Source: Ursus arctos
Taxonomy: Eukaryota; Chordata; Mammalia; Carnivora; Ursidae
Assembly: GCF_023065955.2 (NCBI RefSeq)
Contig: NW_026622863.1
Span: 40,716,177-40,780,176 of the forward strand
Direction: 5' to 3'
DNA: 64,000 nucleotides
Shown: positions 63,061 through 64,000 of the stretch, in pieces
Layout of the letters: each line of letters starts with the position of its first letter
Position numbering within the stretch: the stretch's first letter is position 1
Notes under the pieces: model-generated
Database searches by the model: none
What the model was told of the DNA's origin: nothing
What the model saw: the letters and a program-made list of their open reading frames with translations, nothing else
Translations under genes and position numbers: made by a program

Positions 63061-64000
63061 GGTGGAACGGCGGGAGGGCACTATAGAAGGGGGATGGATG
63101 GAGTTCTTCACCGTCGAGCAGGCTGGAGAGCTGGGGAGGGGGAGAGCCGAGACTAGGATCTCCTGATTCCCAGGGTCTCGGGAAATCCCTTGGGTGCCAG
63201 AGTGAGGGGAAGTGCCCATTGGAGTCAGGGAGCGCTCCCCCGCCCTTGTTCAGAGATAGCAGGAAGTGAAACTCCCCGGACCGCGAACCCTGGAGCGATA
63301 AGGAGAATGGGACCCTTTGTGGTGTAGGGGTGAAGGACCACCCGATCACTGGGAAAGGCCGGGATGGGGACTTGGGCGCACCCCAAGATTTCTAAATCTT
63401 GGCGTAACGGGGAGTGGGCACTCGAGGGCTGGATCAGACGCTTCCTGGACTGAGAGTTCAGGAAACCGTGCCCAGGCCTCGGGTGGGTGTAGGACTAGGG
63501 ACTTTCCGGCCCCGAGTCCCACCCGTGTCCCGAAGTATCTGCTTAAGGGTCTGGTAAGATGGACGTATGGACTTGGTGTGAAATCATCTTCTGCTGGCAA
63601 GCTTTCACCGGGATCTGGTGTGTGTTGGGGTGGGCGGGGTGGGGGAGGGTGGAGGAGACTTTATCTCTCCCCAAGTACTTTTGGTGTGTTCCTTTGAGAT
63701 GGCTTTGGGTAGGGTGAGGTGGGACGCTGATGGAGACAATGTGGGGGCTTTACCTACTCCCTGGTTAAATAGTTCGGTGAAACAACTCCAAAATTCCGCA
63801 CCCACCGCCCCCCCCCATCCACAAAGCCCCGTGAAACTTGCAACCTGTCCTAGTTGTTTTTGCAGTCGGGCCTTGAGCGTGGTGGCTTTGTGGTCATTTG
63901 TGCTTTGCTGGACAGGCCACAGAGAGAGGTCCTTTCCATGAGAGAATGGCTAAGGGAAGAGGGAGCTGGGTTTAGAGGCCACACTCTGGGAAGAGGGGTG
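63036..64000 (+). other. LSR: Start of LSR intron 1
   Basis: GC-rich intron sequence after the donor at 63036. No second exon, repeat family or clear regulatory element is recognised before the window ends. Confidence 0.7.

Noticed and set aside
62434..63156. 240-codon plus-strand open frame across LSR exon 1
   Set aside because: It is in a different frame from the LSR signal peptide and runs through the splice donor; length is due to CpG-rich composition.

Overview
The window is nuclear DNA from a carnivoran mammal, most likely an arctoid and probably a bear or giant panda. The best evidence is about 25 tRNA-Lys-derived CanSINE copies. Several are young, with the 'GGGTGGCACAGCGGTTAAGCGT' type of head and intact target-site duplications (TSDs). 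The species call is inference. There are no bacterial-style operons, tRNA or rRNA genes, or CRISPR arrays.

Genes lie only in the right half and match mammalian synteny FAM187B2(P) - FAM187B - LSR. On the minus strand, 37139-33827 is a complete two-exon FAM187B paralogue of 366 codons, in the position of human FAM187B2P. Also on the minus strand, 52696-51984 is an intact first exon of FAM187B itself. Its own second exon is not recognisable anywhere downstream. On the plus strand, a CpG island leads into LSR exon 1 (ATG at 62927, splice donor after 63035), and the window ends in LSR intron 1.

Layout: 1-33.8 kb is intergenic. It holds a decayed ERV-L pol remnant (about 3.9-6.46 kb), two layers of L1 (6.6-11 kb), MLT1 LTRs, L2, MIR, old unnamed repeats and a few young SINE/L1 insertions. 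33.8-37.2 kb is the FAM187B2-type gene, whose intron carries L2, a MIR split by an MLT1 LTR, and a SINE. 37.3-39.6 kb has a SINE, a Tigger-type DNA transposon and unique sequence. 39.6-51.6 kb is almost entirely L1: an old L1 split by a younger near-full-length L1 with a diverged TSD, both peppered with SINEs. 51.6-53 kb holds FAM187B exon 1. 53-61.4 kb has SINEs, a twin-primed L1, another old L1 and a 642-bp solo LTR with a perfect 5-bp TSD. 61.4-64 kb is the LSR promoter, exon 1 and start of intron 1.

The most interesting biology is at the FAM187B pair. Two first exons are intact and equally long (713 nt, same phase) but only one terminal exon is visible, so the distal exon could splice to the proximal gene's terminal exon. 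Both donors give an in-frame stop if the intron is kept, which would make a soluble ectodomain. A CRE-like site sits exactly 48 nt upstream of both start codons. The surviving gene's poly(A) signal overlaps its stop codon. All repeat and gene names come from recognition of sequence by eye; no database search was run.
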